In this document: piece after piece, positions 8,259 through 17,965 of the stretch | How positions within the stretch are numbered: the stretch's first letter is position 1 | Layout of the letters: each line of letters opens with the position of its first letter | From: an uncultured Actinomycetes bacterium | Lineage (GTDB): Bacteria; Actinomycetota; Actinomycetes; Mycobacteriales; Nakamurellaceae | Length of the DNA stretch: 64,000 nt | Reading direction: 5' to 3' | Assembly: GCA_937926105.1 (NCBI GenBank) | Contig: CALANS010000051.1 | Span: 1 to 64,000 of the forward strand | Program-made: the position numbers and the translations under genes | The notes under the pieces: generated by a model | Seen by the model: only the letters and a program-made list of their open reading frames with translations | The model's database searches: none | What the model was told of the DNA's origin: nothing

Positions 8259-9418
8259 ACGGCGTGGCCCCGCTGCGGGGCGTTCGGGTCGTCGACATGA
8301 CCCGTTTCGTCTCCGGCTCGTATGCGGCCATGTTGTTGGCCGGCCTCGGGGCGGACGTCATCAAGGTGGAACTGGCGCCGGACGGGGACCCGTATCGCCG
8401 GCAGGGCACCGCCTTCGTGAAGGGGCAGAGCGCGCTGTTCGGGGCACTCAACCGCGGGAAGCGGTCCGTGCTGGTTGATCTGAAGACGACGGACGGCCTG
8501 GCGGCCGTGGAATCCCTGCTGGCCGGTGCCGACGTCTTCATGGAGAACGGCAGGCCGGGATCACTGCGCGGCTATCGGCTGGATGCCGGGAGCGTGGCCG
8601 AGCGATTCCCCGATCTGGTCTACGCCTCTATCTCCGGCTACGGTCAGGTCGGTCCGGACGCCCCGCGCGGCGGATTCGACCTGATCCTGCAGGCCGAGGG
8701 CGGCCTGATGAGTGTGACGGGGGACGTGGACGGCGGCCCCGTCAAGGTGGGCGTACCGGTGTTGGACATCGGCAGCGCCCTGTCCTGTGCGCTGGGCATC
8801 GTGGCCGCGCTGCTGGGCAGGCAGCGGCACGGCGGTGGCGCCGTGGTGAGCTCCTCGCTGCTGGAGTTCGCGGTCGCGACCTTCACCAGCGTGGCCCCGG
8901 CCTATTTCGTCGATGGCGAGGTTCCCGGCCGGATCGGCAGCCACTCGCCGACCTTCGCCCCGTACGGTGCCTACCGGGCGCGAGATGGCTACTTGGTGCT
9001 GGCCGGCGCCGGCAGCGAGCGGCTGTGGCAGCGGTTGTGCGAGGCGCTGGACGCATCAGAGCTGGTGCAGGATAGTCGCTTCGTCACCAACGCCGACCGG
9101 GTGACCAATCTGGTCGCCCTCATCGACGAGTTGGAATCCCGGCTCGCCGACCACGACTGCGCGCACTGGCTGGACAAGCTGGCGGCCGTCAACGTGCCCG
9201 CCGCGCGGGTGCGCACGCTCGATCGGGTGTTTGCCTCCGACCAGGTCCGGGCCCTGGGCATGGTGCAGTGCGACCCGGCCGATCCCGATGCGATCGGCGC
9301 GATCGGGCCCCCCTTCCAGATCAATGGACCGCTTGCCCCGCTGCCGCCGGCGCCGCTGCTGGGCCAGCACACGACCGAGATCCTCGGTGATGCCGGCGAA
9401 GCGGGGCGGCAGCGGTGA
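8252..9418 (+). CDS. Family III CoA-transferase (CaiB/BaiF)
   Basis: 388 residues with the family opening LRGVRVVDMTR, LGADVIKVE, LNRGKRSVLVDL, and the catalytic aspartate in VPVLDIGSAL (about residue 172). The usual ENFRPG is ENGRPG here. The enzyme moves CoA from an acyl-CoA donor to a carboxylic acid. In this operon it is the likely activator of the dicarboxylate feeding the mutase. GTG start 8252 (or 8255) overlaps the mutase stop, so translation is coupled. A second family member is encoded at 33316 in locus C. Confidence 0.88.
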   Translation: MVNGVAPLRGVRVVDMTRFVSGSYAAMLLAGLGADVIKVELAPDGDPYRRQGTAFVKGQSALFGALNRGKRSVLVDLKTTDGLAAVESLLAGADVFMENGRPGSLRGYRLDAGSVAERFPDLVYASISGYGQVGPDAPRGGFDLILQAEGGLMSVTGDVDGGPVKVGVPVLDIGSALSCALGIVAALLGRQRHGGGAVVSSSLLEFAVATFTSVAPAYFVDGEVPGRIGSHSPTFAPYGAYRARDGYLVLAGAGSERLWQRLCEALDASELVQDSRFVTNADRVTNLVALIDELESRLADHDCAHWLDKLAAVNVPAARVRTLDRVFASDQVRALGMVQCDPADPDAIGAIGPPFQINGPLAPLPPAPLLGQHTTEILGDAGEAGRQR

Positions 9419-10572
9419 CGGGCCGGCACGTATCGCCGGACGAGGCGTTGCTTCGGGCCTGCCGCCAGGTTGCCGGCGATGTGCTGGCGCGCACCGAAGA
9501 ACTGGCCAAAATTCCCGCCCCACCGCTGGACGAGGCGGATCGCATCGCCCGGGTCCGCCAGTGGTGGCGCGACGACGAGCTGCAGGTCACCTCCCAGCCG
9601 GTCGGAAATCTCTGGGCACCACTGCGAACCGGCGCCGGGTCGTCCCGGCCGGCGCTGGTGATCGCGGCGCACCTGGACACCGTGTTCGGCCGGGAGGTGC
9701 CCCACGGGCTGTCCCGCCGCCCCGACGGGATCCTCACCGGCCCGGGCTGCGGGGACGACACCGTGGCGGTGGCCGCGCTGTCGGCCCTGGACCGGCTGCT
9801 ACCCGCCGCCCTCGACTGCCCCGTGTGGATCGTGGCGACGGTCGGCGAGGAGGGCCTGGGCAACCTGGCCGGGGCGCGCGCCGCGCTGGCCGACCCGCCG
9901 GTGCCGGTGGGCGCGTTCCTGGCGTTGGAGGGCAACTACCTCGGCCGGGTGAACACCGTCGGCGTCGGCTCGGAGCGTCGACGGGTGCGCATCAGCACCG
10001 CTGGTGGCCATGCCTGGGAGGCCGCGGACGCGCCCAGCGCGGTGCACGCCGCCGCCGAGATCGTGCGCGCCATCGACGAGGTTCCCCTCACCCATCCGGC
10101 TAAGACCTCGCGCAACGTCGGACTTCTGGCCGGGGGCGAATCGATCAACTCGCGTGCCCGGCACGCCCAGTTCGACCTGGACCTGCGATCCGAGGCGGCC
10201 GCGGCGCTCGCCGAACTGACCGAAGCTGTGGACCGGATCCTGCGCGCCGACCGGCCCGGCGTGACCGTCGAGGTGCAGCCGCTGGGATCCCGGCCGGCGG
10301 GCAGCATCGACCAGCGACATCCGTTGGTCGTCGCCGCGGCCGACGCGCTGCAGGAGATGGGAATCCGCCCGCGGTTCACCGCCGCCAGCACCGACGCCAA
10401 CGTCGCCTACCAGCGCGACATCCCCGCGGTCACCGTGGGCATCACCTACGGTGACGGCACCCACACCGAGAAGGAATGGATCGACCCGGATGCGATCTTC
10501 CGCGGTCTGTACGCCCTGACCCGGACCATAGTGACGTCGGCCCACAGCCCCCGGGTCGAGCCGACCCCGTGA
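9415..10572 (+). CDS. M20-family metallohydrolase (intact active site)
   Basis: 385 residues, start GTG 9415 overlapping the previous stop by 4 nt. Unlike the first M20 gene in this operon it keeps the full dinuclear zinc set: AAHLDT (H, D), GPGCGDD (bridging D), GEEGLGN (catalytic and metal Glu), LALEGN, and the C-terminal GDGTHTEKEW histidine. The middle GGHAWE segment is the lid/dimerisation domain. It resembles the tripeptidase/acetylornithine-deacetylase-like branch. The likely reaction is hydrolysis of an N-acyl or carbamoyl amide released from ring cleavage; the substrate is unknown. Confidence 0.85.
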   Translation: MTGRHVSPDEALLRACRQVAGDVLARTEELAKIPAPPLDEADRIARVRQWWRDDELQVTSQPVGNLWAPLRTGAGSSRPALVIAAHLDTVFGREVPHGLSRRPDGILTGPGCGDDTVAVAALSALDRLLPAALDCPVWIVATVGEEGLGNLAGARAALADPPVPVGAFLALEGNYLGRVNTVGVGSERRRVRISTAGGHAWEAADAPSAVHAAAEIVRAIDEVPLTHPAKTSRNVGLLAGGESINSRARHAQFDLDLRSEAAAALAELTEAVDRILRADRPGVTVEVQPLGSRPAGSIDQRHPLVVAAADALQEMGIRPRFTAASTDANVAYQRDIPAVTVGITYGDGTHTEKEWIDPDAIFRGLYALTRTIVTSAHSPRVEPTP

Positions 10573-10588
10573 CGATGAGGACCCCACC

Positions 10589-11581
10589 ATGCACAGCGGC
10601 GTGACCCTGCAACCCGTCGACTCACCGACGGAATTCGAATCCATGGTCGGCGAGATCGAGGGCGCCGGATACGACGAGCTGTGGCTGACCGACTCCTCGC
10701 TGCACGCCAAGAACGTCTACTCCTACCTCACACTGGCGGCCCGCGGCACCCGACGGCTGCACCTGGGCACCGCCGTCACCAACCCGGTGACCAGACATCC
10801 GGCCGTCACCGCCACTGCCGCTGCGACGATCGACGAGGTCAGCGACGGACGCTTCGCGCTGGGCATCGGCCCCGGCGACCGGCCGCTGCTCGCCCTGGGC
10901 TACAAGCCGGCGACCCTGGCACGGCTGGAGTCGTCGATCGCGGCGATGCGGCAACTGTGGGGCGGAGGCCATGTCGACGCCGAGGGAGCCGGGTTCCGGC
11001 TCGTCGACGCGCACATGCGGGAGGCCGCGCGACGCCAGGTGCCGGTGTACATCTCCGCCAGCGGGCCCAAGACCCTGGCGCTGGCCGGGCGAGTCGCCGA
11101 CGGGGTCATCCTACTGGCGGGGCTGCACCCGGAGGGCCTGACCTGGGCGCTGGAGCAGATCGACCGAGGGGTCGAGCAGGCCGGTCGGTCCGCGCGGCCG
11201 GCCATCACCGTGTTCGCCTACGGCGCCATCAACGACGACGAGCAGACGGCCTACCAGGCCGGCCGGTCGATCGCCGCCTGGTTCCCGCAGACCGCGCCGG
11301 TGTACTGCGAGATGGCCGGGCTGCCGCGTGAACTGGTGGATCGGGTGCGGCGCGCCTATCGGGGCGGCGAGTTCCAGGAGGCCGCGGAGGCCGCGGCGCT
11401 GCTGCCGGAAGACTTCGTGCATCGCATGGCGCTGGCCGGCGGACCCGATCGGGCCCGGCAGCACATTGGAAACATCCTGCAGCTCGGCGTTGACTGCATC
11501 TCGGTGTTCCCGCTCGGAGCGGACCGGATGACCACGATTCGGCACTTCAAGAAGGCCTTCGACGACGTGGTCGCCAGATGA
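10589..11581 (+). CDS. Luciferase-like (LLM) flavin/F420 oxidoreductase
   Basis: 330 residues, ATG 10589 preceded by GAGGACC. It is a bacterial luciferase-like TIM barrel: YDELWLTDSS, HLGTAVTNPVTRHP (the strand and loop typical of methylene-tetrahydromethanopterin reductase-like members), GRFALGIGPGD and a late GADRM near the C-terminus. The family uses FMNH2 plus O2 (for example RutA, which opens the uracil ring) or F420H2. The sequence near TNPVTRHP leans to the F420/Mer-like branch, but the cofactor cannot be fixed by eye. Between two hydrolase genes in a catabolic operon, a ring-reducing or ring-opening role is reasonable. Confidence 0.82.
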   Translation: MHSGVTLQPVDSPTEFESMVGEIEGAGYDELWLTDSSLHAKNVYSYLTLAARGTRRLHLGTAVTNPVTRHPAVTATAAATIDEVSDGRFALGIGPGDRPLLALGYKPATLARLESSIAAMRQLWGGGHVDAEGAGFRLVDAHMREAARRQVPVYISASGPKTLALAGRVADGVILLAGLHPEGLTWALEQIDRGVEQAGRSARPAITVFAYGAINDDEQTAYQAGRSIAAWFPQTAPVYCEMAGLPRELVDRVRRAYRGGEFQEAAEAAALLPEDFVHRMALAGGPDRARQHIGNILQLGVDCISVFPLGADRMTTIRHFKKAFDDVVAR

Positions 11582-12546
11582 TTCCGGACCACACCCTCTC
11601 GACGGTGCTGGACCAGTGTCTGGCGCTGCGGGCGGGGGAGGAGGTGACGCTGCTGGTCGACCGGGACACCGATCCGGAGGTCGTCGAGGCCCTCGTCACC
11701 GGCATTGAGGACAGGCGATGTATCCCGCTGGTGACGCGAATTCCGCGGTATCTCATTCCCGGGACCGAGCCGCCGGAATCGGTCGGGCGCCAGCTACTCG
11801 GCTCGGCCGCCGTGATCGAGGTGACCTCGACCTTCATCGGCTCCAGCCGCGCAAGGCAGCGAGCCACCGCCGCCGGAACCCGCTATCTGTGCATGCCCGC
11901 CGTCGTGGCGGACACCTTTCGGCCGGGCGGCCCGCTGGACGTGGACTTCGACTCGTTGCGGCGCACCACGACGGCGGTGGCAGCCGCCTGGACGCAGGCC
12001 GACAGCTACCGGCTGACCACCCCGGCCGGGACCGACCTGCGCGGATCGGTGCGGGGCCGGCCCGGACGCGCGCTGTACGGGATCGCCCGTGACCCGGGGT
12101 CGTACATGTGCCCGCCAGACGTGGAGGCCGGGACCTCGCCCGTGGAGGGCAGCTCCGACGGAGTCGTCATCATCGATGGCGACTTCCTGTTCATGGGTAC
12201 CGGACCGGTGACGGAGCCGGTCGCCGTGCACATCGCCGGTGGGGAACTGGTGGCGTGTGAGGGCGAGCAGGGGCAGCGGCTGCTGGCGATGATCGCTCGC
12301 TGCCAGGACGATCGGATGTCGAACCTGGCGGAGGTGTCGATGGGGCTGAACCCGCGCGGCAGCATCTGCGCCGTCCCGATGGAGACCGAGTCCACCCTGG
12401 GCAGCGCGCATGTCGCGTTCGGCAATTCCATCGCCTACGGCGGAACGGTCGACGCCGCGGCGCACCTGGACTGCGTGATGCAGCGGGCCACGTTGACCCT
12501 GGACGGGCGGCCCGTCATGGTTGACGGTGAGATCGTTGACCGGTGA
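11578..12546 (+). CDS. M29 aminopeptidase / NicX-like metalloprotein
   Basis: 322 residues, ATG overlapping the previous stop (ATGA). The C-terminal half has the M29/NicX metal motifs: NLAEVSMG (Glu), METESTLGSAHVAFG (Glu and His) and AHLD (His-x-Asp), followed by TLDGRPVMVDG. The family contains aminopeptidase T and the Fe(II) ring-cleaving 2,5-dihydroxypyridine dioxygenase NicX. The M29 glutamates are retained, so peptidase-like hydrolysis is not excluded, but the setting among ring-degradation genes makes a NicX-like role worth testing. Last gene of the 5045-12546 operon. Confidence 0.75.
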   Translation: MIPDHTLSTVLDQCLALRAGEEVTLLVDRDTDPEVVEALVTGIEDRRCIPLVTRIPRYLIPGTEPPESVGRQLLGSAAVIEVTSTFIGSSRARQRATAAGTRYLCMPAVVADTFRPGGPLDVDFDSLRRTTTAVAAAWTQADSYRLTTPAGTDLRGSVRGRPGRALYGIARDPGSYMCPPDVEAGTSPVEGSSDGVVIIDGDFLFMGTGPVTEPVAVHIAGGELVACEGEQGQRLLAMIARCQDDRMSNLAEVSMGLNPRGSICAVPMETESTLGSAHVAFGNSIAYGGTVDAAAHLDCVMQRATLTLDGRPVMVDGEIVDR

Positions 12547-12579
12547 CGTGGGCGACGGGGTTTGCCCTCGAGGATCTCC

Positions 12580-12597
12580 CGATCGGATCTGCATATG
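12580..12597 (-). promoter_or_regulatory. Weak operator-like motif B upstream of gntR
   Basis: The minus strand reads CATATGCAGATCCGATCG, matching motif A with one extra spacer base and one change in the AGATCT core. Its position about 45 nt before the regulator start would allow autoregulation. The match is degenerate. Confidence 0.3.
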
Positions 12598-12639
12598 AAA
12601 AACTCAACGACAGGCTCGTCGAAGGTAGGAGTTGGTCCT

Positions 12640-13320
12640 ATGGGTGGCACTGCGGACAGCGTCGAACTCAACCACATGCAGCTCAAGGACCGGGTCTATC
12701 AATACTTGCGGCGCGCCATCATCGCCGGCGACTTCGAGGTCGGTGCCGCGCTTCGTGAGGTGGACATCTCGGTGTCCCTCGGCGTGAGTAAGACGCCGGT
12801 GCGGGAGGCGTTCGTTCGGCTGCAGAGCGATCGCTTCGTCGAACTCATCCCGTACCGCGGGGCGGTCGTGTCGGGTTATTCCCGCCGCGACGTTCGCGAG
12901 ATCTACGAGGTGCGCGAGATGGTTGAGGGGCGCTGCGCCGCGCGGATGGCGGAGAGCGCCGATGAGGCGCTGCTGGACCAGCTGCAATGCAACGTCAGAC
13001 AGGCTCGAGACGCCGCGGACAGCGGCGACATCGCAGCGGTGATCGACTCGTTCGAAAAGTTCGACGGCCTCATCTATTCGCAGGCGGACAACCGGTGGAT
13101 CAGCGACATTATTGACGACCTGGAGGGCCACCAGCGACGGGTAGGTCGGCCCACCGTGGACATCCCTGGTCGCGTCGAGCGTTCCATCAAGCAGCATCAG
13201 GCCATCTGCGACGCGATCGTCAAGCGCAATGCCTCGGGGGCCGAGGCTGCCATGCGCAAGCATGTCCGGTCGGTGATGACCGATCAGCTCAAGAGCTTCC
13301 AGGACCATCCGGCGGGATGA
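12640..13320 (+). CDS. GntR-family regulator, FCD type (locus B)
   Basis: 226 residues from ATG 12640, which has GTAGGAG 8 nt upstream; an in-frame ATG at 12562 lacks a site. N-terminal winged helix: LKDRVYQYLRRAIIAGDFEVG, then VSKTPVREAFVRLQSDRFV. The C-terminal all-alpha FCD ligand domain has EIYEVREMVEG and FHFL-like FEKFDGLIY, ending in a metal-histidine region around HQAICDAI. FCD regulators usually repress catabolic genes until an acid or CoA-ester intermediate binds. Located between the operon and the rest of locus B, it is the natural regulator of this locus. Confidence 0.9.
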   Translation: MGGTADSVELNHMQLKDRVYQYLRRAIIAGDFEVGAALREVDISVSLGVSKTPVREAFVRLQSDRFVELIPYRGAVVSGYSRRDVREIYEVREMVEGRCAARMAESADEALLDQLQCNVRQARDAADSGDIAAVIDSFEKFDGLIYSQADNRWISDIIDDLEGHQRRVGRPTVDIPGRVERSIKQHQAICDAIVKRNASGAEAAMRKHVRSVMTDQLKSFQDHPAG

Positions 13321-13342
13321 GCGTGCACGGAACATCGGCGGC

Positions 13343-13843
13343 GTGCTCGTGAAGCTGCATCACGTGGCGTTCGCCGAGGGGCCAGGGGCGCCGCTGGTCG
13401 GCACTCTGGAGCGGCTGTTCGGGCTGACGGTGGAATCCACCGAGCAGGCAGCCGGGTTCGTCGAACGCATGCTGCGGCTGGATAACTGCGCATTGCAGGG
13501 GCTGGAGGCCAGCGGCGAGTCGGTCGTATCGCGTTTCGTGGAGCGGCGTGGCCCCGGTCTGCACCATATTGCCTTCGAGGTCGACGACATCGATCGGGCG
13601 TTGTCCCGACTCGGCGAGGACGGGATCCGGCTGATCGACCGGCAGCCGCGCGTGGGTGGTGGTGGGCATCGGATCGCTTTCGTGCACCCGAGTGCCATGG
13701 GTGGCGTGCTCGTCGAGTTGGTGCAGGAATCCCTGGGCGATGCCGTTCGGCGGCCATCCGGACCGCCTCCGGCGGTATCCGCCGATCCCTGCCCTGCCAG
13801 CGAACCTTCGATAACCACGTTCTCGCCTGCGAAAACGCTCTGA
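13343..13843 (+). CDS. mce: Methylmalonyl-CoA epimerase-like VOC protein
   Basis: 166 residues, start GTG 13343 (GTG 13349 is possible). Two betaalphabetabetabeta VOC repeats carry the metal ligands in the epimerase order: LHHVAF (His), CALQGLE (Gln), GLHHIAFEVDDI (His) and VLVELVQ (Glu). The second half, RLIDRQPRVGGGGHRIAFVHP, is close to methylmalonyl-CoA epimerases. About 30 residues of disordered tail follow the domain. It would interconvert the 2S and 2R methylmalonyl-CoA epimers for the mutase encoded at 6250-8258, which strengthens the methylmalonyl-CoA assignment. It follows gntR by 22 nt. Confidence 0.83.
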   Translation: MLVKLHHVAFAEGPGAPLVGTLERLFGLTVESTEQAAGFVERMLRLDNCALQGLEASGESVVSRFVERRGPGLHHIAFEVDDIDRALSRLGEDGIRLIDRQPRVGGGGHRIAFVHPSAMGGVLVELVQESLGDAVRRPSGPPPAVSADPCPASEPSITTFSPAKTL

Positions 13844-13847
13844 TCCC

Positions 13848-13877
13848 TTGACCCCGTGCGGCGCCGATCCCTAGACT
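13848..13877 (+). promoter_or_regulatory. Sigma70-type promoter of the aldehyde dehydrogenase operon
   Basis: TTGACC (13848-13853), 18-bp spacer, TAGACT (13872-13877). The predicted start at about 13884 is a GTG opening a six-codon frame that stops at 13904, so a leader peptide is possible. Confidence 0.55.
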
Positions 13878-13888
13878 CGGCGTGTGCG

Positions 13889-13907
13889 AGATCTCAGATA
13901 TTGAATG
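13889..13907 (-). promoter_or_regulatory. Weak operator-like motif C upstream of aldehyde dehydrogenase
   Basis: AGATCTCAGATATTGAATG. The reverse strand gives AATATCTGAGATCT, i.e. the ATAT and AGATCT halves of motif A with a longer spacer. It covers about +6 to +24 of the promoter at 13848. Confidence 0.3.
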
Positions 13908-13918
13908 TGAGGATGCCC

Positions 13919-15394
<1,476 letters not shown>

Positions 15395-15425
15395 CTCACG
15401 GTCGCACGCGACGGCGCTGCGTGAG
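15395..15425 (+). terminator. Possible hairpin after aldehyde dehydrogenase
   Basis: CTCACG (15395-15400) pairs with CGTGAG (15420-15425), with an inner GTCGC/GCGAC. It may attenuate read-through into the alcohol dehydrogenase gene. Confidence 0.35.
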
Positions 15426-15457
15426 ATTGCCTCGTGACCTTCCACGCTGGCGGTGCG

Positions 15458-15515
15458 GGTGCGACGTTCCAGCGGGAGACCTCGGCAAGAAGATTCAGGT
15501 GCGACGTCCCAGCGT
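15458..15515 (+). repeat. Pair of 17-bp direct repeats upstream of alcohol dehydrogenase
   Basis: GGTGCGACGTTCCAGCG at 15458 and GGTGCGACGTCCCAGCG at 15499 (one mismatch, 41 bp apart, about four helical turns). They lie in the leader directly before the start codon. Role unknown; an activator or repressor site is possible. Confidence 0.6.
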
Positions 15516-15527
15516 GAAAGGAAGAGC

Positions 15528-16547
15528 ATGAGAGCCGTTCAGCTCAACAATGATAAGTCGGTCTCGGTGGCGACGGTCGCCGACCCGATCGAGGCCGATC
15601 TCGCCCTGGTCGAGACTCGAGCCGCGGGAGTATGTGGCACCGAGTTGCACATCCTGGACGGAATGCTGGAGCCGCCGTCCTACCCGTTCATCCTGGGACA
15701 CGAGGGAGCCGGCGTCGTCAGCTATGTACCGGACGGGGCCAGCGGCATCGCGGTCGGCGATCGCGTGGCGATCTACAACTTCATCGGGTGCGGAGCCTGC
15801 CACTGGTGCCGCACTGGCCGCGAGGAGGTATGCACCGCGCCGCGCGGCCAGCTGGGGTTCAACGCTGACGGTACGTTCCGCGACGTCATCCCCGCGCCGG
15901 CGGAGAACCTGATCAAGCTCCCGGACAGCGTCAGCTTCGAGGATGCCGCGGTACTCAGTTGCAGCGGGATGACGGCGGTGCACGCGTTGCGGCTGTCGAA
16001 CGTCACCATCGGTGATTCCGTCGTGGTCGACGGCGTCGGCGGGGTCGGCCTGATGGTGATCCAAGCCGCGAATGCCGCCGGCGCCAAGGTGGTCGCGATC
16101 GCCGACACCGCGGGCAAGGCTGACCTTGCCCGCAAGGCCGGTGCCGAGGACGCCATCGTCCTGCAGGATGGCGACTACGCGCCGGTGGCGGATCAGATTC
16201 GGGACTGCACCGGCGGAGCCGGATCCGATCACTTCTTCGAGCTGGTCGGCACCACCGCCAGCATGCTCGCCGGTATCCGGGGGCTGAACCGGCACGGCTC
16301 CGCCGTGATGATCGGATACACCGGGCAGGACCTGCAGATCAACCCGATCGAACTGGTGCTGTCCGAGGTGAGTGTGCGCGGTTCGGTGGCGGCAGCGAAG
16401 GAGGATCTGCAGACGGCCGTCGCGCTGGCCGGCAGGGGACTACTCGCGGCGCAGATCGACACCCGCTACCCGATGGACGAGATCGGCACCGCTCTGGACC
16501 GCCTGCGCCGGCGTGAAGTGAACGGCCGCAACGTACTCGTGTGGTGA
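15528..16547 (+). CDS. Zinc-dependent medium-chain alcohol dehydrogenase
   Basis: 339 residues, start ATG 15528 behind AAAGGAAG. GroES-like N-domain with catalytic zinc ligands Cys (GVCGTE), GHEGAG, and a third Cys (LSCSGM). The structural zinc loop has four cysteines (GCGACHWCRTGREEVC). The Rossmann domain has VDGVGGVGLMVIQAA. It oxidises an alcohol to an aldehyde with NAD(P). Directly after the aldehyde dehydrogenase, the pair would convert a hydroxymethyl group to a carboxylate. Confidence 0.92.
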   Translation: MRAVQLNNDKSVSVATVADPIEADLALVETRAAGVCGTELHILDGMLEPPSYPFILGHEGAGVVSYVPDGASGIAVGDRVAIYNFIGCGACHWCRTGREEVCTAPRGQLGFNADGTFRDVIPAPAENLIKLPDSVSFEDAAVLSCSGMTAVHALRLSNVTIGDSVVVDGVGGVGLMVIQAANAAGAKVVAIADTAGKADLARKAGAEDAIVLQDGDYAPVADQIRDCTGGAGSDHFFELVGTTASMLAGIRGLNRHGSAVMIGYTGQDLQINPIELVLSEVSVRGSVAAAKEDLQTAVALAGRGLLAAQIDTRYPMDEIGTALDRLRRREVNGRNVLVW

Positions 16548-16603
16548 GCCCGGCTCCCGCGAGCTGCACCGTGCAGCGCCCCAGACCAGCAAGGAGACAG
16601 ATG

Positions 16604-17914
16604 ATGAGCAGACTGGCCCTGGTCGGCGGGACCGTTCTGACGATGGACGACGACGGCACCGTCTACCCCGATGGGTACGTGCTGATGGAGAACGACGCCA
16701 TCGTCCAGGTCGGCGAAGGAACGCCCGTCCTGCACCCTGGTGATGAGGTCGTCGACACCCGGGATCAGGTCGTGATGCCCGGCTTGGTCGACCTGCATTT
16801 CCACACTGCGATCGGCAAGGGTTACAGCGACCACCTGCCGCTGTGGGAGTACCTGGACACGTGCTGGTATCCGCTGATCCGGAACCTGGACGCCGATGCC
16901 GCCTACTGGGCGGCCGCGGCAAGCTACCTGGAATCCATCCAGTGCGGCGTCACCACCGTCAACGACATGTACCGTCGCCTTCCGGACCTGGGGCGGGCTG
17001 CCCGCGACATTGGAATCCGGGCGGTGCTGTCCAACGACGTCGCGCTGGACGAGCACAACATCGACACCCTGCACGACAACAGGGCAGCCCACCAGGAGGT
17101 GCACGGCCTGGCCGACGGCAGGGTGGAGGTCTACGTCGGCATCGAATGGCTGCCGTTGGCCGACCCGGGCCTGCTGCAGGACGCCCGGGCCCTGGCCAAC
17201 GAACTCGGCACCGGCATCCACATCCATCTCAACGAGTCCCTGACCGAGGTCGAGGACTCGATGAAGCGGTTTGGGAAGCGCCCGACCGAGGTGGCCTATG
17301 AGGCAGGCATCTTGGGGTCGGATTGCATTGCCGCGCACTGCGTGTGGCTTTCCGATCGGGAGATCGCCCTGATGCGGGAGACCGGCACGCACATCTCGCA
17401 CAACCCTAGTTCGAATGCGAAACTCGGTAACGGGATCGCCCGCGTTCCGGAGATGCTGGCGGCGGGAATCAACGTAGGCCTAGGCCACGACGCCGCGGAG
17501 TGCAACAACAGCCGAGACCTGTTCGAGGTGATGAAGTTCGCCTCCCTGATGCATAGGGCCAACAGGGTTGATGCCAGCTTGATGCAGGCGCCCGACGTCG
17601 TGCGGATGGCCACCCGGAACGGTTCGAAGGCGCTCGGGCACAACACGGGTGAACTCGTGGCGGGACGCAAGGCAGATGTGATCGTGCTGGACACCCGTAA
17701 CCCGATGTTCACCCCGTTGATCCACGGCGATGCGAACCACATCTACTCGCACATCGTGTACAGCGCCAACGGCAGCTGCGTGAACTCCACGATCATCGAC
17801 GGCCAGTTCGTGATGCGGGACCGCACCCTGTCGATGATGGACGAGGGCGAGATCCTGGCCAAGGCGAACGAGGGATTCCGTCGCGTCCTGCAAAAGGTGG
17901 AGGGCAATCGATGA
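16604..17914 (+). CDS. Amidohydrolase of the TrzA/AtzA/MTA-SAH deaminase type, copy 1
   Basis: 436 residues; AAGGAG at 16591-16596 favours ATG 16604 (16601 also possible). The composite beta-sandwich plus TIM barrel has LVDLHFHTAIGKG (HxH), IHIHLNES (His), AAHCVWLSD (His) and GLGHDAAECNN (Asp), the mononuclear metal set of aminohydrolases that deaminate or dechlorinate N-heterocycles. The usual GTDG is GHDA. About half the residues are shared with the gene immediately downstream. Likely role: hydrolytic removal of a ring amino group. Confidence 0.88.
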   Translation: MSRLALVGGTVLTMDDDGTVYPDGYVLMENDAIVQVGEGTPVLHPGDEVVDTRDQVVMPGLVDLHFHTAIGKGYSDHLPLWEYLDTCWYPLIRNLDADAAYWAAAASYLESIQCGVTTVNDMYRRLPDLGRAARDIGIRAVLSNDVALDEHNIDTLHDNRAAHQEVHGLADGRVEVYVGIEWLPLADPGLLQDARALANELGTGIHIHLNESLTEVEDSMKRFGKRPTEVAYEAGILGSDCIAAHCVWLSDREIALMRETGTHISHNPSSNAKLGNGIARVPEMLAAGINVGLGHDAAECNNSRDLFEVMKFASLMHRANRVDASLMQAPDVVRMATRNGSKALGHNTGELVAGRKADVIVLDTRNPMFTPLIHGDANHIYSHIVYSANGSCVNSTIIDGQFVMRDRTLSMMDEGEILAKANEGFRRVLQKVEGNR

Positions 17915-17965
17915 GCCCCGGCCACGCTCCGATGCCGGCCCGCCCCGGGCGTGGAAGGCCGGCCG

